NCBI GenBank assembly: GCA_029449245.1
Contig: JANATF010000026.1
Span: 17,501-81,500 of the forward strand
Direction: 5' to 3'
DNA from: Mortierella alpina
Lineage: Eukaryota > Mortierellomycota > Mortierellomycetes > Mortierellales > Mortierellaceae
DNA length: 64,000 nucleotides
The position numbers and the translations under genes are program-made. Shown piece by piece: positions 1 to 10,831 of this stretch. A model generated the notes under the pieces. That model did no database searches. It was not told where the DNA came from and was given only the letters and a program-made list of their open reading frames with translations. Positions within the stretch are counted from its first letter, which is position 1. Each line of letters starts with the position of its first letter.

Positions 1-41
1 ATTAGGATGACTATAAGAGCAGAGTCATGTGATGAAAAGTA

Positions 42-104
42 AAACAGTAGTGATCAAAAGTGAAACAGTAGTGATCAACAGTGAAACAGTAGTGATCAAA
101 AATG
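42..104. repeat. 21-bp tandem repeat, three units
   Basis: Three near-identical 21-bp units with the core AAACAGTAGTGATCAA follow one another at the left edge. No coding sense is evident. Confidence 0.8.
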
Positions 105-915
105 ATGGGCCACTTCACTCCCCACTCCTACTTCCAGCATTTTTTGGGCCACTCCTCACTCTCACTTGGACAATACTCCCGGCAGCAAAATCATGAAGAA
201 AAAAAAAAAAAAAAAAATTACAGCACAGAGTATTCCCATGTGGTCCCCCACCATAGTACTGACTCTGCCATCAAGTGTTTAACTGCGCAGATCGGACGGG
301 ATGCGGTGGTTTTACTTGTGTATGGCCGTAATTCGAAAGTATAAGTTCCTGGCAGGATGTTGATCATGACGGCGGAGGGTCTGGGACCCTTGCCCATCCA
401 CCATGATGAGCATAGTAGTTGAAAATCAGTTGAAAATCAGCAGCCATCTGCCATAGAGTGGAAAAAGTGCAGCCCATGCGATGACCGAAGATTATCCTAT
501 AAGCCTTATAAGCCTATATAGTCTACATTGGCAGAGCACATGATACCGTAGCAAGAACGTCAATGGTTCTATGTGCAAATGGCACGGATATCGACACCCG
601 CTTTTTTCACACAAGTCCACTGCGCCAGCTGCAATATGGCACCCCTTAACTTCTCGAACCACAGAGAAAGAAAAAAAAAGAGAGAGAGATGTTGTTCTTT
701 CGAACAAATCTATAGAACAATGGGCTTAATCTCAGCAGATCGTAGCAACAAGGCTACTCTACTGCTTACAATACCCCGTTCAATTAAAGTCGTCTGCAAT
801 GGATTTATCTCTTCCAATATTTGAAATTAACATTAGCAGGAGCCTCATGAAGCCTTTCCGCTCCACAAGACCACCCCACGTAATATGATTCAGGACCCGG
901 AGGTCTATTCGTATT
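105..915. other. Intergenic, no supported gene
   Basis: Short open frames occur on both strands but none has recognisable motifs, introns or composition of a gene. A run of about 19 A lies near 201-219. I see nothing else I can support here. Confidence 0.5.
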
Positions 916-1102
916 CAACTAAAAATCGGAAAAGGCGGTAATCGTCGCGTTCTAGCACGGATTCTGACTTAGAGGCGTTCAGCCATAATCCAACGGATGA
1001 TAGCTTCGGGCCATTGCTTGCTCAAGCAGGCCCAAATACCAATTATCCGAATGAACGGTTCCTCTCGTACTAAGTTCAATTACTATTGCAACAACATTTC
1101 AT

Positions 1103-1157
<55 letters not shown>

Positions 1158-1201
1158 ATTAGTGGGTGAACAATCCAACGCTTACTGAATTCTGCTTCAG
1201 T

Positions 1202-1237
<36 letters not shown>

Positions 1238-1276
1238 AACGTCGCTATGAACGCTTGGCTGCCACAAGCCAGTTAT
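916..1276 (-). rRNA. 28S rRNA 3' fragment (truncated)
   Basis: The plus strand reads as the reverse complement of the 3' part of fungal large-subunit rRNA. It contains the complement of the sarcin-ricin loop (GGTTCCTCTCGTACTAAG, near 1058-1075) and the highly conserved blocks CTGTCTCACGACGGTCTAAA and GATAGGAAGAGCCGACAT. Similarity stops abruptly after CCAGTTAT at 1276, where a full 28S would continue. The rest of the 28S, the 5.8S and the 18S are absent, so this is an isolated fragment and not a working rDNA unit. The left boundary is approximate because the 3'-most part is diverged. Confidence 0.9.
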
Positions 1277-1611
1277 TATAATCTGATATAAATTTAATCA
1301 TGTATTTCTTGCAAAAATTAAAAAGACATGTTAGTTTTTTTGGTTTTTCCAAAAGTTTCGAGAAATTGCATGCGAATGACCTCTTAATTTATACCGAGTT
1401 TTCAACGGTTTCATGTTTCCTGAAGATCTCGTGATTTACACTTTGTCGAATATCTACATTAGATGCGGTTAGACGCCTTGACTAGTATAATACCGAGTGA
1501 TGTGATCATGAGCCACATTGGCTAAGCGGTATAGTGTCATGTAGATCATTTGCCGTAGTTGGTTTCCGCACTTTACAAGAAGTGGTAAGATGTGTCGAGA
1601 GGTGGCAAGAC

Positions 1612-1935
1612 AGGGGTTCCAAGAGAATGGTGGCAAGAGAGTGGTGGCAAGAGAGTGGTGGCAAGAGAGTGGTGGCAAGAGAGTGGTGGCAAGAGAGTGG
1701 TGGCAAGAGAGTGGTGGCAAGAGAGTGGTGGCAAGAGAGTGGTGGCAAAAGAGTGGTGGCAAAAGAGTGGTGGCAAAAGAGTGGTGGCAAGTGAGCGGCA
1801 GCAAGAGGCTGGTGGCAAAAGAGTGGTGCCAACAGAGTGGTGGCAAAAGAGTGGTGCCAACAGAGTGGTGGCAACAGAGGTGGCAAGTGAAGTGGCAAGA
1901 GGCTGCTGGCAAGAGAGTGGTGGCAACAGAGGTGG
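1612..1935. repeat. 14-bp minisatellite (GAGAGTGGTGGCAA)n
   Basis: About 20 head-to-tail copies of a 14-bp unit, perfect in the left half and degenerating to the right. Because 14 is not a multiple of three and the unit lacks stops in most frames, both strands show long spurious open frames. I do not call any of them as genes. Confidence 0.9.
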
Positions 1936-2287
1936 CTGGAGTCTTGCCAGGAGGGATGGAAAGAGGGTGGTAGGACATGTAGAGAAGAAGGTGAGAATGG
2001 AGTGTACTGACAGTGAAAGGCAGTATGAAAGTAATGTACAACTTTGATTTCAGCAACGTTGGTCTCAAGAATCATAACCGATATAAATAGCTGCATTCCC
2101 ATGAGCTGTATCTGTAATCCACCAACCTTGCTCATCCTTCTACTGATAATAGTTTTAGCAGTATGAATTCGGGTTGCTGAAAACTCATCTGTAGAAGGAT
2201 GGTCAAGGTCAGTTGCACATTGAAACGTCTATATACAGTATTCTACTATCGGAGCCCGTATAGAGGCTGCCCGGGTTCAAAAATCCA

Positions 2288-2899
2288 GTGATATCGTATG
2301 GCGCTTTCTACAAGTATTGTGACGATGAAGGGTTGAACAACGAAATGTGGAGCATGTCATCTTCGGTTGAAGGGAACTTCTTACATACTTCCCGCAAGGC
2401 AGAGTCAATTTCAGGACGGCCACTCTCCATATATGTAAACCAGGACTTCTGGGTTGGGTTCCGCTATCTCGCTATCTCTACAAGCTTCTCGCTGACTACG
2501 CCCTGTTGCAAGAGCTCAGTTCGCCTTATTACTCATCATCTCGATGTGCTCGGAGTCGTTCTCTCCTTTCTGTCTGATTGCTCGTTGAAACAAGAAAAAT
2601 TATCGATCCACCGGTATCCAGATGCACTGTACAGTCACAGAGATTAGGATGATTACCGCTGCAAACCCTTCGAAATGACGGTGGAGAGTGGACTGGATCA
2701 GCCAAAGGGATTGAAAAATCTCCAAGAGCTGAACTTGAATCGATGGAACACCGCATTGGCGTCAAGGAAGTGCAGTGGATGGCTTTGAATTGGCCAAGAT
2801 TGAGAGTAATTCGGGGCCTTTATAACTATGGCAGTAATCTTAAGGCAACTGAGTGGCTGCGGGTCCACGCTCCGACGGTGAAGGTTGAGGCATCATAAA
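2288..2899 (+). pseudogene. F-box/LRR gene remnant (C-terminal part)
   Basis: The right part (about 2775-2897) reads in one frame as the typical end of Mortierella-type F-box/LRR proteins (WMALNWPRLRVIRGLYNYG, then a closing WLRVHAPTVKVEAS and a stop). A preceding LRR-like stretch with ELNLNRWNTA lies in a different frame near 2710-2760, and the 119-codon open frame at 2288-2647 has no clear motif. At least one frameshift separates the pieces and there is no F-box start. I read it as a decayed copy of the family seen intact at 30883-32091. The family assignment rests on recognition by eye. Confidence 0.5.
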
Positions 2900-3205
2900 G
2901 TTTAGATTTTCATATGTTCGTCACTAAATTTTGACTATTACTGTAATAAGTGGTGTGGGCCCTCCAGGGTATGGCTGTCTAAACTCCTGAGCACTTCTAA
3001 TTTCAGCTGTGTCATCTCACACCTACTCAACCCATTTCATCAACTATTCTCCATACTTTCGTTTAGCCCCCACACTTAAGCCCCTACACTTTAGCCCCTA
3101 CACTTAGCCCCCATACTTTAGCCCTAGCCTCCGCTATTCTCGTTGCACTCCCATTTGTCAGTTTTTACTCTACTCTACGCCCATACAGTTCCACAGAGTT
3201 CGACT

Positions 3206-3538
3206 TTAAGATGTATTCACGCTAAGATAAAATTCAGCCCATTCAGAGCTACCGTGGTGGTTTCTGGTTCTGCTCGCGCTCTTCCGGAACAACTGCGTGG
3301 ACATCATTGTGGATGCCAGTCTTGTACGCGACATGCGTCCACATTTGCAACCTCTGCTGCGCAATGTTACCCCAATGGCTCCCAAACAGAGAGGCTCATT
3401 CGAGTCAAAGCCGTCGAGCTCTCAAACATGCTCTCCAAACAGCAAAATCAACTTGACATGGTTTCTATCGATCGCCGTGTCGGCGCCACCCTCTACAGCA
3501 ACCTCAGCGGCCCTTTGGTTGCAAAGTTAACTATACTG
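3206..3538 (-). pseudogene. Decayed copy of the last exon of the UCH-like gene
   Basis: On the minus strand this matches the final exon of the deubiquitinase gene at 42559-44442: NHVKLILLFGEHV and ELDGFDSNEPLCLG are both visible. The tryptophan codon just before ELDG has become TGA, and a frameshift follows within about 20 codons. The similarity extends into the 3' flank (roughly 3036-3205 versus 42330-42500, rich in AGCCCC-type runs), so the duplicated block was about 0.5 kb. No upstream exons are present. It cannot encode a working enzyme. Confidence 0.75.
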
Positions 3539-3575
3539 TAACTGTAGACTCAGTTTATTGCTTGCGTTCGTGTTT

Positions 3576-5769
3576 CTACTGCTTGCGTTTTCGGTTCAAG
3601 TTTGCAAAAAAGCGGTCCATGGCATCAGCAATGCCTCCTCTGTTACGCTGGTTTTCGGAAGGATTATTGAAGAGTACCGACTGCTCACTGTTCCTGAGAC
3701 GGAGAGAGTTTGCAGGACTGTATTGGTTGATCCCTGGCCTATTCTTGGTGCACTTCACGCAAACGCAGATCCCTAAGCATGCGGGGCAGGATTTTGGGCT
3801 CTGAGGCTTCAACACCATGTCCTCCCATCTCAATCTGTAGGAGCGCTCGAGACATCTTTCGCAGAATTTGTAGTGGCAGCGTTTGACGCCCTTTTTCGTT
3901 GGTCTCGACCGCCAGTTGATCGGGCGTAGATGACAGCACTTGGAAACCACTGTGTTGGGTCTCCGTGCACGAGACTCGCCACATTGATGGCAAGATGACT
4001 GGTGATGAAAATAATTGTCAGTATCCGTGATGCATGGCTTGGACCTCAGCGTATCCGATGACCATTAGGCAAGTACCTTCTTCTGCGCAGTTCGTAGTTG
4101 TATATGCCGAAGGTATGCCAGGGACGTAAACGAATAGTTCTTTTCAGCCAAAGGTACGATTCTAATTGTGAAAAATGCATGTCGATAAGTATTTGGGTTG
4201 ATCTGAACCAGACAACGGAATGCTTAGCTATTGCCACTCACCCATCACACCTGTCATCGACGATGGGTTTGTACATGTCACAGTCTAAAAGATCACCGGA
4301 TGTGTTCCAAGACTGCACTACTCGTGAATATAGCCGCTGTGAAGGACATGGAGACAAATTCCGTGAAGGCCATAGTACTCGCTCGGTGTGGGCAACCGCG
4401 ACCCTGTGCGAAGCATTCGGTGCAAATGTCGTACCTGTTTTCAGCGTCAGTGCACTCCTCGCAGTGGAAGTATCTGTTCCATATGTCGCATCGGCAGAAA
4501 TCACAGCTGATGGAGGTGTTGTCGTTCGCTCTTACTGGAGTTACCGAGGTAAAAGCGTCGTCCGGCAATAGCGTCCAGTGTTCGTTCTTTAGAGCTGTTA
4601 AATCGACCCAGTCTTCGTGCACAATTTCGCGGAAGAGGGTTAGAAATTGAGTGAAAGACTGACAATATTCTACTTTCGGGAGCGGGAAGTTCTGTGTTTT
4701 CGATTCTAAGAGGGCGATCCACTTTTCTAGAGCTACGCTGATAATGGATTTGGTTCTGTAGGCCTCTGAATTGTTCATGCTAACCAGTGAAAGTACACTT
4801 TAGGTTCTGATTAACATTCCGCTTTGCTTTGAGTCTTGGATGTCCGAGATACATACCGTTCGTAGGCTGGCAACACTGTATGTAGGGCGATTGACAAACA
4901 GGTAGAAGTCAGCCTGTTCCAAGCGACTTTGATTGTGGTCGCTCCCTATAAGCAATGGGTAGCAGAGCATTAATTTTCCGGCATATATGGTATGGTATCC
5001 TGATGAAGGACGAAGCTAGTCCGTACCATGTTATCCACTTGATGGTACCCAAGTGAAGGTATTAAAATCAGATCTCCAACTTTCTGTTCAACCACATAAA
5101 CAGGGAAATCGGCCTGCGCCAGTTGATCCAGAGAAGCAAAATGGTTCTCACGGTCCAATGGGTGGCCCAACCGCTTGAACAGTAGTTCCGCTTTGGCTTT
5201 ATCCTCTGCGGCGATCATAAACCAGATAGCATGAGCGTCTATGGTATAAAATTCTGGTGAATGTTCCACTATGATACAGTGTGAAATATCTATGACACAT
5301 CGAATAATTGCGTGCATATTTGTGGCATACCATCATCGGAGTGCAACAGAAGATTGTGACCAACCGTGCCGCAGTGGTCGTAGTGAAGTGGGGTTCTGTC
5401 GTTTTTTAACATGTTAGTGTATTGCACATGACCAAGACGTCATGAAAAATTAAAGTCACCGGCTCACCTTGTTCCTTCTTTGCCAATATAGAGCATAAGG
5501 TTTTCTGCCGCAGTCACCGAGCTGGACGAATCGTTTGACGAATGCACAAACCATCGCGACCATGATGCTTCGTGAGGTAATCCCATTTAAAGATGGTTTT
5601 CTTCCAAGCGGGTTCGTGCTCCATTGGTCTACAACAAGTGGAACTTCTTAAACCATGACTGTTTCGTCTACGAGTTTTCCATGTCTTCGATCTCATTACA
5701 ATGTAGGCGTTTGGCGTGACAGAATGGGACGCGATTGATGAGATCGTGGAACGTTGCGTTGAGGTTCAT
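3576..5769 (-). pseudogene. JmjC histone demethylase-like gene with ZZ and 4CXXC_R1 zinc fingers, frameshifted
   Basis: Reading the minus strand from an ATG at 5769: an N-terminal EIEDMEN stretch; a JmjC domain with the iron-binding HYD motif (TPLHYDHCG), AIWFMIAAEDKAKAE and a distal histidine in GYHQVDN; ATTIKVAWNR; then a ZZ-type cysteine cluster (CDFCRCDIW, HCEEC, ICTEC) near 4380-4480; and a zf-4CXXC_R1 cluster (SCHQCGE, CHYKFCERC, SCPACLGICVCVKC) at 3740-3998. The family demethylates histone lysines in the nucleus using Fe(II) and 2-oxoglutarate. Several introns are convincing (for example 4946-5026 and 4780-4856). Between 5500 and 5720 the frame breaks at least twice, including stops between the start and the JmjC core, and the joins around 4000-4300 do not close in frame. 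I therefore call it a decaying gene; a very unusual intron pattern is the alternative. Confidence 0.7.
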
Positions 5770-5939
5770 TGATTTTTGGATTCCGAGTGAGAATATGTGA
5801 GAACATGGAAAGAGTACCAGGAGAGAGATGTTCCTGTCTCTTCCACAGGGAATAGCCTACTTATACTGTTCAGGCCTTCCCAATGATATTAGGATATACA
5901 GTACTTCTTTCTCCTGTCCGTTCTGCGCCCCTGCCAGAT

Positions 5940-6240
5940 TCTTTTCACCTCCCCTCTTTGAGCCCGTACCTGATTTTTTTCGCACCTTTTCCCGTTCTCG
6001 CCCATGCCTGATCTTTTTCACACCCTTTCCCGTTGTACGCCCATGCCTGATTTTTTCCACACCCTTTCCCGTTCTACGCCCATGCCTGATTTTTTCCACA
6101 CCCTTTCCCGTTCTACGCCTATGCCTGACTTTTTTCGCACCCCTGTTCTACGCCTATGCCTGACTTTCTTTTTTTCGCACCCTTTCCCGTTCTACGCCCA
6201 TGCCTGATTTTTTCACACCAATTCCCTTTCCCGCAATGCA
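5940..6240. repeat. ~38-bp tandem repeat
   Basis: About six imperfect units with the core CCTTTCCCGTTCTACGCC followed by CATGCCTGATTTTTT. It lies between the JmjC-like gene start and the DIRS element. The proline/phenylalanine open frames here are products of the repeat. Confidence 0.85.
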
Positions 6241-6341
6241 CCCATGAGCATTTTTTTCTCAACCTTCCTGTAGTGCGCCTTCCTGTAGTGCGACCATATA
6301 GGTGTTTTTTTTGAAGACTAAATCGGCGAAGGAGCACTTTT

Positions 6342-6446
6342 ATCTTCTTTTGATGATGATTGCTCGAAACCTCCAGAAATGAAATAAAAGTGAAGCTAGA
6401 CTAAACTATTTGTACTCGGTGGGAGCCCTACTGGAACTGCATCTTC
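6342..6446 (+). repeat. DIRS left inverted terminal repeat (105 bp)
   Basis: Reverse-complementary to 10407-10511 with only a handful of mismatches; both read ATCTTCTTTT then GCTCGAAACCTCCAGAAATG and end at ACTGCATCTTC. Confidence 0.92.
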
Positions 6447-6500
6447 TTTTCGTTCGCTCGGAACACTCATCCGCACCTAGAGTAGTAGCACACCTACAGT

Positions 6501-7429
6501 ATGTCCTCTTCCTCTTCCTCCCCTCATGATCCCATCGCTTCCCTTCTTCAAAGCGACGACTTTAAGTCTGTTATGCGATCCATGCTTCGCGAGGCCCTGG
6601 ATAACGCCCCTTGACCAGGACCCTCCTCAGCGGGATGAGCAAGTCGTTCCCCCAGCTGTCACCGAACTGTACACACCTTCTTCCAAGGAACGCGAACATT
6701 GTCCTGGGATCTGCCCAGATGATCCACGCACCTTCTTTCGCAGACCAGTCTCTGCTGAGGACTGGAACAACCAACTTCGCCGCTACCCCAAAAACACGCG
6801 CGTTTTGTACGACCCTCCTGTCCTCCCAGCAGTCGTGCAGTGTTCTTCCACGTTCAAGGCGCATGACGGACAGCTGGCGAAGCTTCAGGGCGACATTGCA
6901 CATCTCACTCGCCCCATCGACCAACTTATTCACCAAGTCCTTTCTGCTAACGATGTACCAGAAGAGAGTGAGGAGCTTTTTATCAACTTTGCCAACCATA
7001 TGCGCGAGCAGCTGGAGCTTCTGGCGAGCAAGGTTACTTCGATCCGTGCGCAAGGAAAAAGGACTCCCAGTATCAGACTCGCCTCATTTGCTCATCGACC
7101 CTCAGTCTTTCAACGAGCAGCTCAAGACCTCCAAAGCTCTCTCAGCAGCTTTCGCACCCCCGAAGTCGACCAGCAGCAGCAACCTCAACCGTCGGGGCAA
7201 GTCGGGCAAGCAGGACCAACAACAACGGTCCCATAAATACTCCGACAAGAAAAGTAACTCCGACGAACACGGCTACAGTCGCCCAAAGAACTCAGGCGAC
7301 CAGAGCGATGACGACAGCGACCGCGGCCGTCACAGGTCTTCTGTTTACAGGGAAAAAGGAAAAGACACCAGGAGGGACAGTCGCCACCGAGGACGCAGCA
7401 ACACCCGCAGGTCCTCGGACCGACAGTAG
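6501..7429 (+). pseudogene. DIRS gag-like ORF, two frameshifts
   Basis: The start is the ATG at 6501 (MSSSSSSPHDPIASLL), 55 bp after the left repeat. That frame stops at about 6612 (ALDNAP then stop). The next part (DQDPPQRDEQVVPPAV to about EQLELLASKV) is in the +1 frame until about 7045, and the serine/arginine-rich tail (SDSPHLLIDPQSF to RRSSDRQ) is in a third frame to 7429. The protein would be a structural, nucleic-acid-binding polypeptide. No zinc knuckle is visible; the basic SR/RD-rich tail probably binds RNA. Two indels make it non-functional as it stands. Confidence 0.7.
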
Positions 7430-7539
7430 GAGGACGCATCCATCGACATGCGTCCGCCTGGCAAGGGCTTTCGCTAGATCCGGAGATCAGGGATATCATC
7501 AAAGATGGATACAGGATACCCTTCATCAAGGACCCCCCG

Positions 7540-9270
7540 ACAGCACCCTTCCCCAAACACGACCCAGTGCTGGCGAAGGACGACATGGATGCGCTCGACA
7601 AGGAGGTGTCCGCTTTGCTAACCAAGGGATCTATCGAGTTAGCGACATCGCCAGGTTTTTCAAGCCGTCTCTTCTGTATCCAAAAGAAGACTGGCGACCT
7701 GCGTCCAGTACTCAATCTTCGACCACTGAACGCGTATATCGCCCAACGACACTTCAAGATGGAGACGTTAGGGACGATCACGACGGCGATCCGCAGGAAC
7801 GACTACATGACTTCGCTCGACCTGCAGGACGCGTTTCACCACGTCTCGATCAACAAGAACTTCAGGAAATACCTTCAGTTTCGATGGAGAGGCAAGAACT
7901 ACCAGTTCAAGGTGTTACCATTTGGCCTGTAGCTGGCGCCACTTGTGTTCACGATAGTTCTGCGCCCTGTGTTGAAGTGGGCACGGGCCAGAGGGATCAG
8001 GATATTCGCATACCTCGACGATCTCCTGATTGCCGCGTCATCGAAGGAGCAGGCACTAAAGGACACGGCTCTGGTTCAGGACAAACTGAAGGAGCTGGGC
8101 TTTCTGGTCAAGCTTTCGAAGTCGCAGCTCGTACCGACTCAGAGGATTCAGCACCTTGGATTCATCATCAACTCGACCAACATGACCTTGTCAGTGCCTG
8201 GCGACAAGATCAGGGACGTACGCAGGGAGGCGTCCAAGATGGTCAACAAGGGAGCAGCGACGGTGAGACAGCTCTCATCCTTCATCGGCAAGACGAATGC
8301 GATGACCGCAGCGATCTTTCCAGCGCGCCTGCGATCACAGCATCTGCTTCAGTTGAAGAACGCCTCTCTAGCAACGGGAAAGCAGTGGACCGACATGGTG
8401 GATCTCACAGCGAAGGCGAAGGGAGACCTTCTCTGGTGGAAGACGGGGCTTCAGACATGGAATGGACCGTGCTGGATCCCGCCTCAGACAGCGATGGACG
8501 TCTACACGGACGCATCGGACTCGGGATGGGGCATCGTGATCGGGAACCCGTGGTGGTCAGGATTATGGTCGAAGCATCAGCATCGTCAACACATCAATGT
8601 TAAGGAATTGCTTACGGTCCTCATGGCAACGGACCTCCCGGAGTGAAGGGCAAGACCCTGAACATCATATGCGACAACACGTCAACCATCGTATACATCA
8701 ATCGCTTCGGCGGCACACGATCACCCGAGTTGCTACATTGGGCAACGAAGCTTTGGGACAGGAGCCTCAGGACGGGCACACGCCTCAAGACGACGTACAT
8801 CCCCTCGTCCTTCAATCCAGCAGACGCGCCTTCACGTCAACTCACAGCTCAGTTGGAATGGTCAATCAGCCAAGACTTCTTCTCACGGATGGATCGGAAG
8901 TGGGGACCACACAAGGTGGATCTGTTTGCGTCGGAGACGAACCATCGCCTTCCACGCTTCATGTCATGGAAGCCTTGCAAGAGGGCAATGGCCTGGGACG
9001 CCCTACAACAACCTTGGAAGGGTCTAGGGCGAGTCTACTGCTGCCCTCCATGGAACCTGATCCCGACAGTGCTCCAGAAGATCCGGCAGGAGAAGGTGGA
9101 AGCGACCATCATCACTCCGTTCTGGCGATCCCAACGATTCAGGACATGTCAATCAAAGCCCCAATACCGATTCCGAGGGAGGCAGTGCTTCCAGCACCGG
9201 GAAACGCACCGGACATTTTACAGAAAAATCCGATGTGGTCGCTCACTGCTTGGAGCGTAAGCGGCCGACG
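7540..9270 (+). pseudogene. DIRS reverse transcriptase / RNase H, broken
   Basis: Reverse transcriptase motifs in order: GSIELATSPGFSSRLF, RPVLNLRPLNAYI, SLDLQDAFHHVSI, LPFGL, and the catalytic YLDDLLI near 8020. A TAG at 7930-7932 directly follows LPFGL, in frame with the rest. The RNase H region has DVYTDASDSGWGIV near 8490 and ICDNTSTIVYINRFGG near 8670. A frameshift lies near 8640 (VLMATDLPE then stop; the next frame restarts with KGKTLNI) and another near 9135, after ITPFWRSQRF. Function in the family: cytoplasmic copying of the element RNA into DNA. The breaks mean this copy cannot make the full polyprotein. Confidence 0.85.
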
Positions 9271-9339
9271 TTGATGGCAATGGGCGCTGATAACTCAGTC
9301 ATCGCCATGTGGGACAACAACTAGGCTCACAAATGCACC

Positions 9340-10242
9340 TTGAATCAGCGCGCAGGATCTCAGCTTCAGTACATCCGGTGGGCACTGGCGCGAGATATCG
9401 ATCCGTCCACCCCAAGCGCCGCCAATCTTCTCAACTTCTTAGTTTTAGGAGTGGCATTGGGCAAGTGGTCAGAGTCGACAACGGCCATCTACAAATCGCA
9501 GATCATTCAACTCTATGATGATCAGTCGGTATTTCAGACAGAGCTGTTCAAGAGCTCGATGCGGATGCTTCAGACCCGCGCCATTACCGACTTCAAGGCA
9601 CTGGACCTCGACCTTTCCCTAGCGATTCGTTACTTGGAGGCCTTGCCAGAAAACGCTCTGCTATCCTTAGAGCAGATCACGACCAAGCTTTGCTGGCTCT
9701 TGGCCGTAGTGGGAATGTTTCGTGGTGACGACATTGCCTGCATTGACATTGCAAACGAGCACTTTCGTGTGACCCAGCAAGTGGCAATTTTGCCAGTGGT
9801 CCTGCCAAAAGAGAAGCGCCGCCATGGACGGATCCGCAAGTTCACTACCTTTCAAGCGCATCCGAACGCCGCTTTATGCCCGGTGGCATCACTGCGAGAA
9901 TACATCTCACGCCTGCCACCCGAAGATGACCTTGTGGTCCACCGCAAGGACCCGGACGTGCTCATCCGCCCGTTGGTGCGCGACCGATGCAACCCTCTCA
10001 ATGCAGTCGGTCCCGACACCATCAATAGGCACATCGGCTCGATCACTGATCTCCTCGAGCGACCTGCCTCCTCCACCCGTCCTCGTGCGCGAGCCATCGG
10101 TGCCTCAGCCGCGTACAAGAACGGTGCCCCCAAGGACGACATTGTGGTGCAAGCCAATTGGTCGTCGTCTGTGATGTTCGACAGCTTCTACAGATTGAGT
10201 GGAACCACTGCCACCAATTTTTCGACAGCTGTCCTGCCCTGA
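9340..10242 (+). pseudogene. DIRS tyrosine recombinase, partly degenerate
   Basis: A 300-codon open frame matches the DIRS/Crypton-like tyrosine recombinase that inserts the DNA copy. Visible features are an N-terminal SAM-like segment, GMFRGDDIACI carrying the first catalytic arginine, LPKEKRRHGRIRKF, a region where an H-x-x-R box is expected (RARAIGASAA near 10085) and a final FDSFYRLS carrying the nucleophile tyrosine near 10180. The histidine of the second box appears lost (RPRARAIG in place of H-x-x-R), so activity is doubtful even though the frame is open. Confidence 0.75.
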
Positions 10243-10290
10243 TTTGTTCTCTGGAGCCACATATGGAGTCCTCGCCAAAGGCTGGATAAT

Positions 10291-10360
10291 GTATCAGCGT
10301 AGCCGAATAATATGAAGGCTTAAGCATATTATCCGACTACGGCGAGGACTCCATATGTCC
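10291..10360 (+). repeat. DIRS internal complementary region (arm 1 of ~69-bp inverted repeat)
   Basis: Exact reverse complement of about 10514-10583. A third, partial copy of the CATATGGAGTCCTCGCC end lies at about 10258-10275. This fits the internal complementary region that DIRS elements use to close a circular intermediate. Confidence 0.75.
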
Positions 10361-10406
10361 CGCCCTTTTTCCCACCCAAGTCCTTCCTCGTTGTCGCTCA
10401 CGAGTC

Positions 10407-10511
10407 GAAGATGCAGTTCCAGTAGGGCTCCCACCGAGTACAAATAGCTCAGTCTAGCTTCACTTCTATTTCATTTCTGGAGGTTTCGAGCAATCATCAT
10501 TAAAAGAAGAT
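10407..10511 (-). repeat. DIRS right inverted terminal repeat (105 bp)
   Basis: Inverted partner of 6342-6446. It is followed by the 10514-10583 extension, which is complementary to 10291-10360. Confidence 0.92.
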
Positions 10512-10583
10512 TACACATATGGAGTCCTCGCCGTAGTCGGATAATATGCTTAAGCCTTCATATTATTCGGCTACGCTGATACA

Positions 10584-10831
10584 GATTTGCTGTCAATGCG
10601 GACCTTCCAAAGTCTGAAGTCGACGGCATTCTTGACGAGCCCAAAGGAAGGGGGAAGAGGTTGCTCGAGGATGCTGTTCTTGAGATCTTGAACGCTGAGC
10701 CACCCCGAGATCTTAACAGGAAATGCACTCGATACGTACTGACCATCGAAGACGCAAGATAGGACCAAAGGTTTCGATGATGCTCTAATCAGTTTAGGAG
10801 GGCAGGCTGATTTGGAAGTGGAGTTGACCAT
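10584..10831 (-). pseudogene. Crinkler N-terminal domain truncated at the DIRS right end
   Basis: From the ATG at 10831: a short polar lead, then SCVFDGQYVSSAFPVKISG, SVQDLKNSILEQ and FRLWKVRIDSKS. This is the ubiquitin-like N-terminal Crinkler fold (compare CIIDGQRSSSPFCIKIS and LRLWRVRID in the gene at 44699-46286). The frame runs into the DIRS terminus immediately after RIDSKS and stops four codons later in element sequence. No remainder of the gene is seen on the far side of the element. Crinklers are modular, signal-peptide-lacking effectors or intracellular conflict proteins; this one has lost its C-terminal domain. Confidence 0.75.

Larger units (their letters stand above)
6342..10583 (+). 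mobile_element. DIRS-type tyrosine-recombinase retrotransposon, degenerate
   Basis: Order on the plus strand: left inverted terminal repeat, gag-like frame, reverse transcriptase plus RNase H, tyrosine recombinase, an internal complementary region, right inverted terminal repeat and a right-end extension. This is the order of DIRS elements, which integrate by a tyrosine recombinase instead of a DDE integrase and have no long terminal repeats. All three coding parts carry frameshifts or stops, so this copy looks dead. The right end at about 10583 is set by where an interrupted Crinkler frame begins. No target-site duplication is visible, as expected for DIRS. Confidence 0.88.

Noticed and set aside
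1510-1560. TTGGCTAAGCGGTATAGTG, resembling a tRNA A box
   Set aside because: No B box at proper distance and no acceptor stem pairing.
1469-2135. Several overlapping ORFs of 80-210 codons on both strands
   Set aside because: They are translations of the 14-bp minisatellite, which is open in several frames; the repeated WWQESGGKRVVA-type peptides are artefacts of the repeat.
7185-7781. Minus-strand ORF of 198 codons over the DIRS coding region
   Set aside because: Shadow of the gag/RT frames.
6342-10583. Interpreting the retroelement as an LTR retrotransposon
   Set aside because: Termini are inverted, not direct, and a tyrosine recombinase replaces the DDE integrase.
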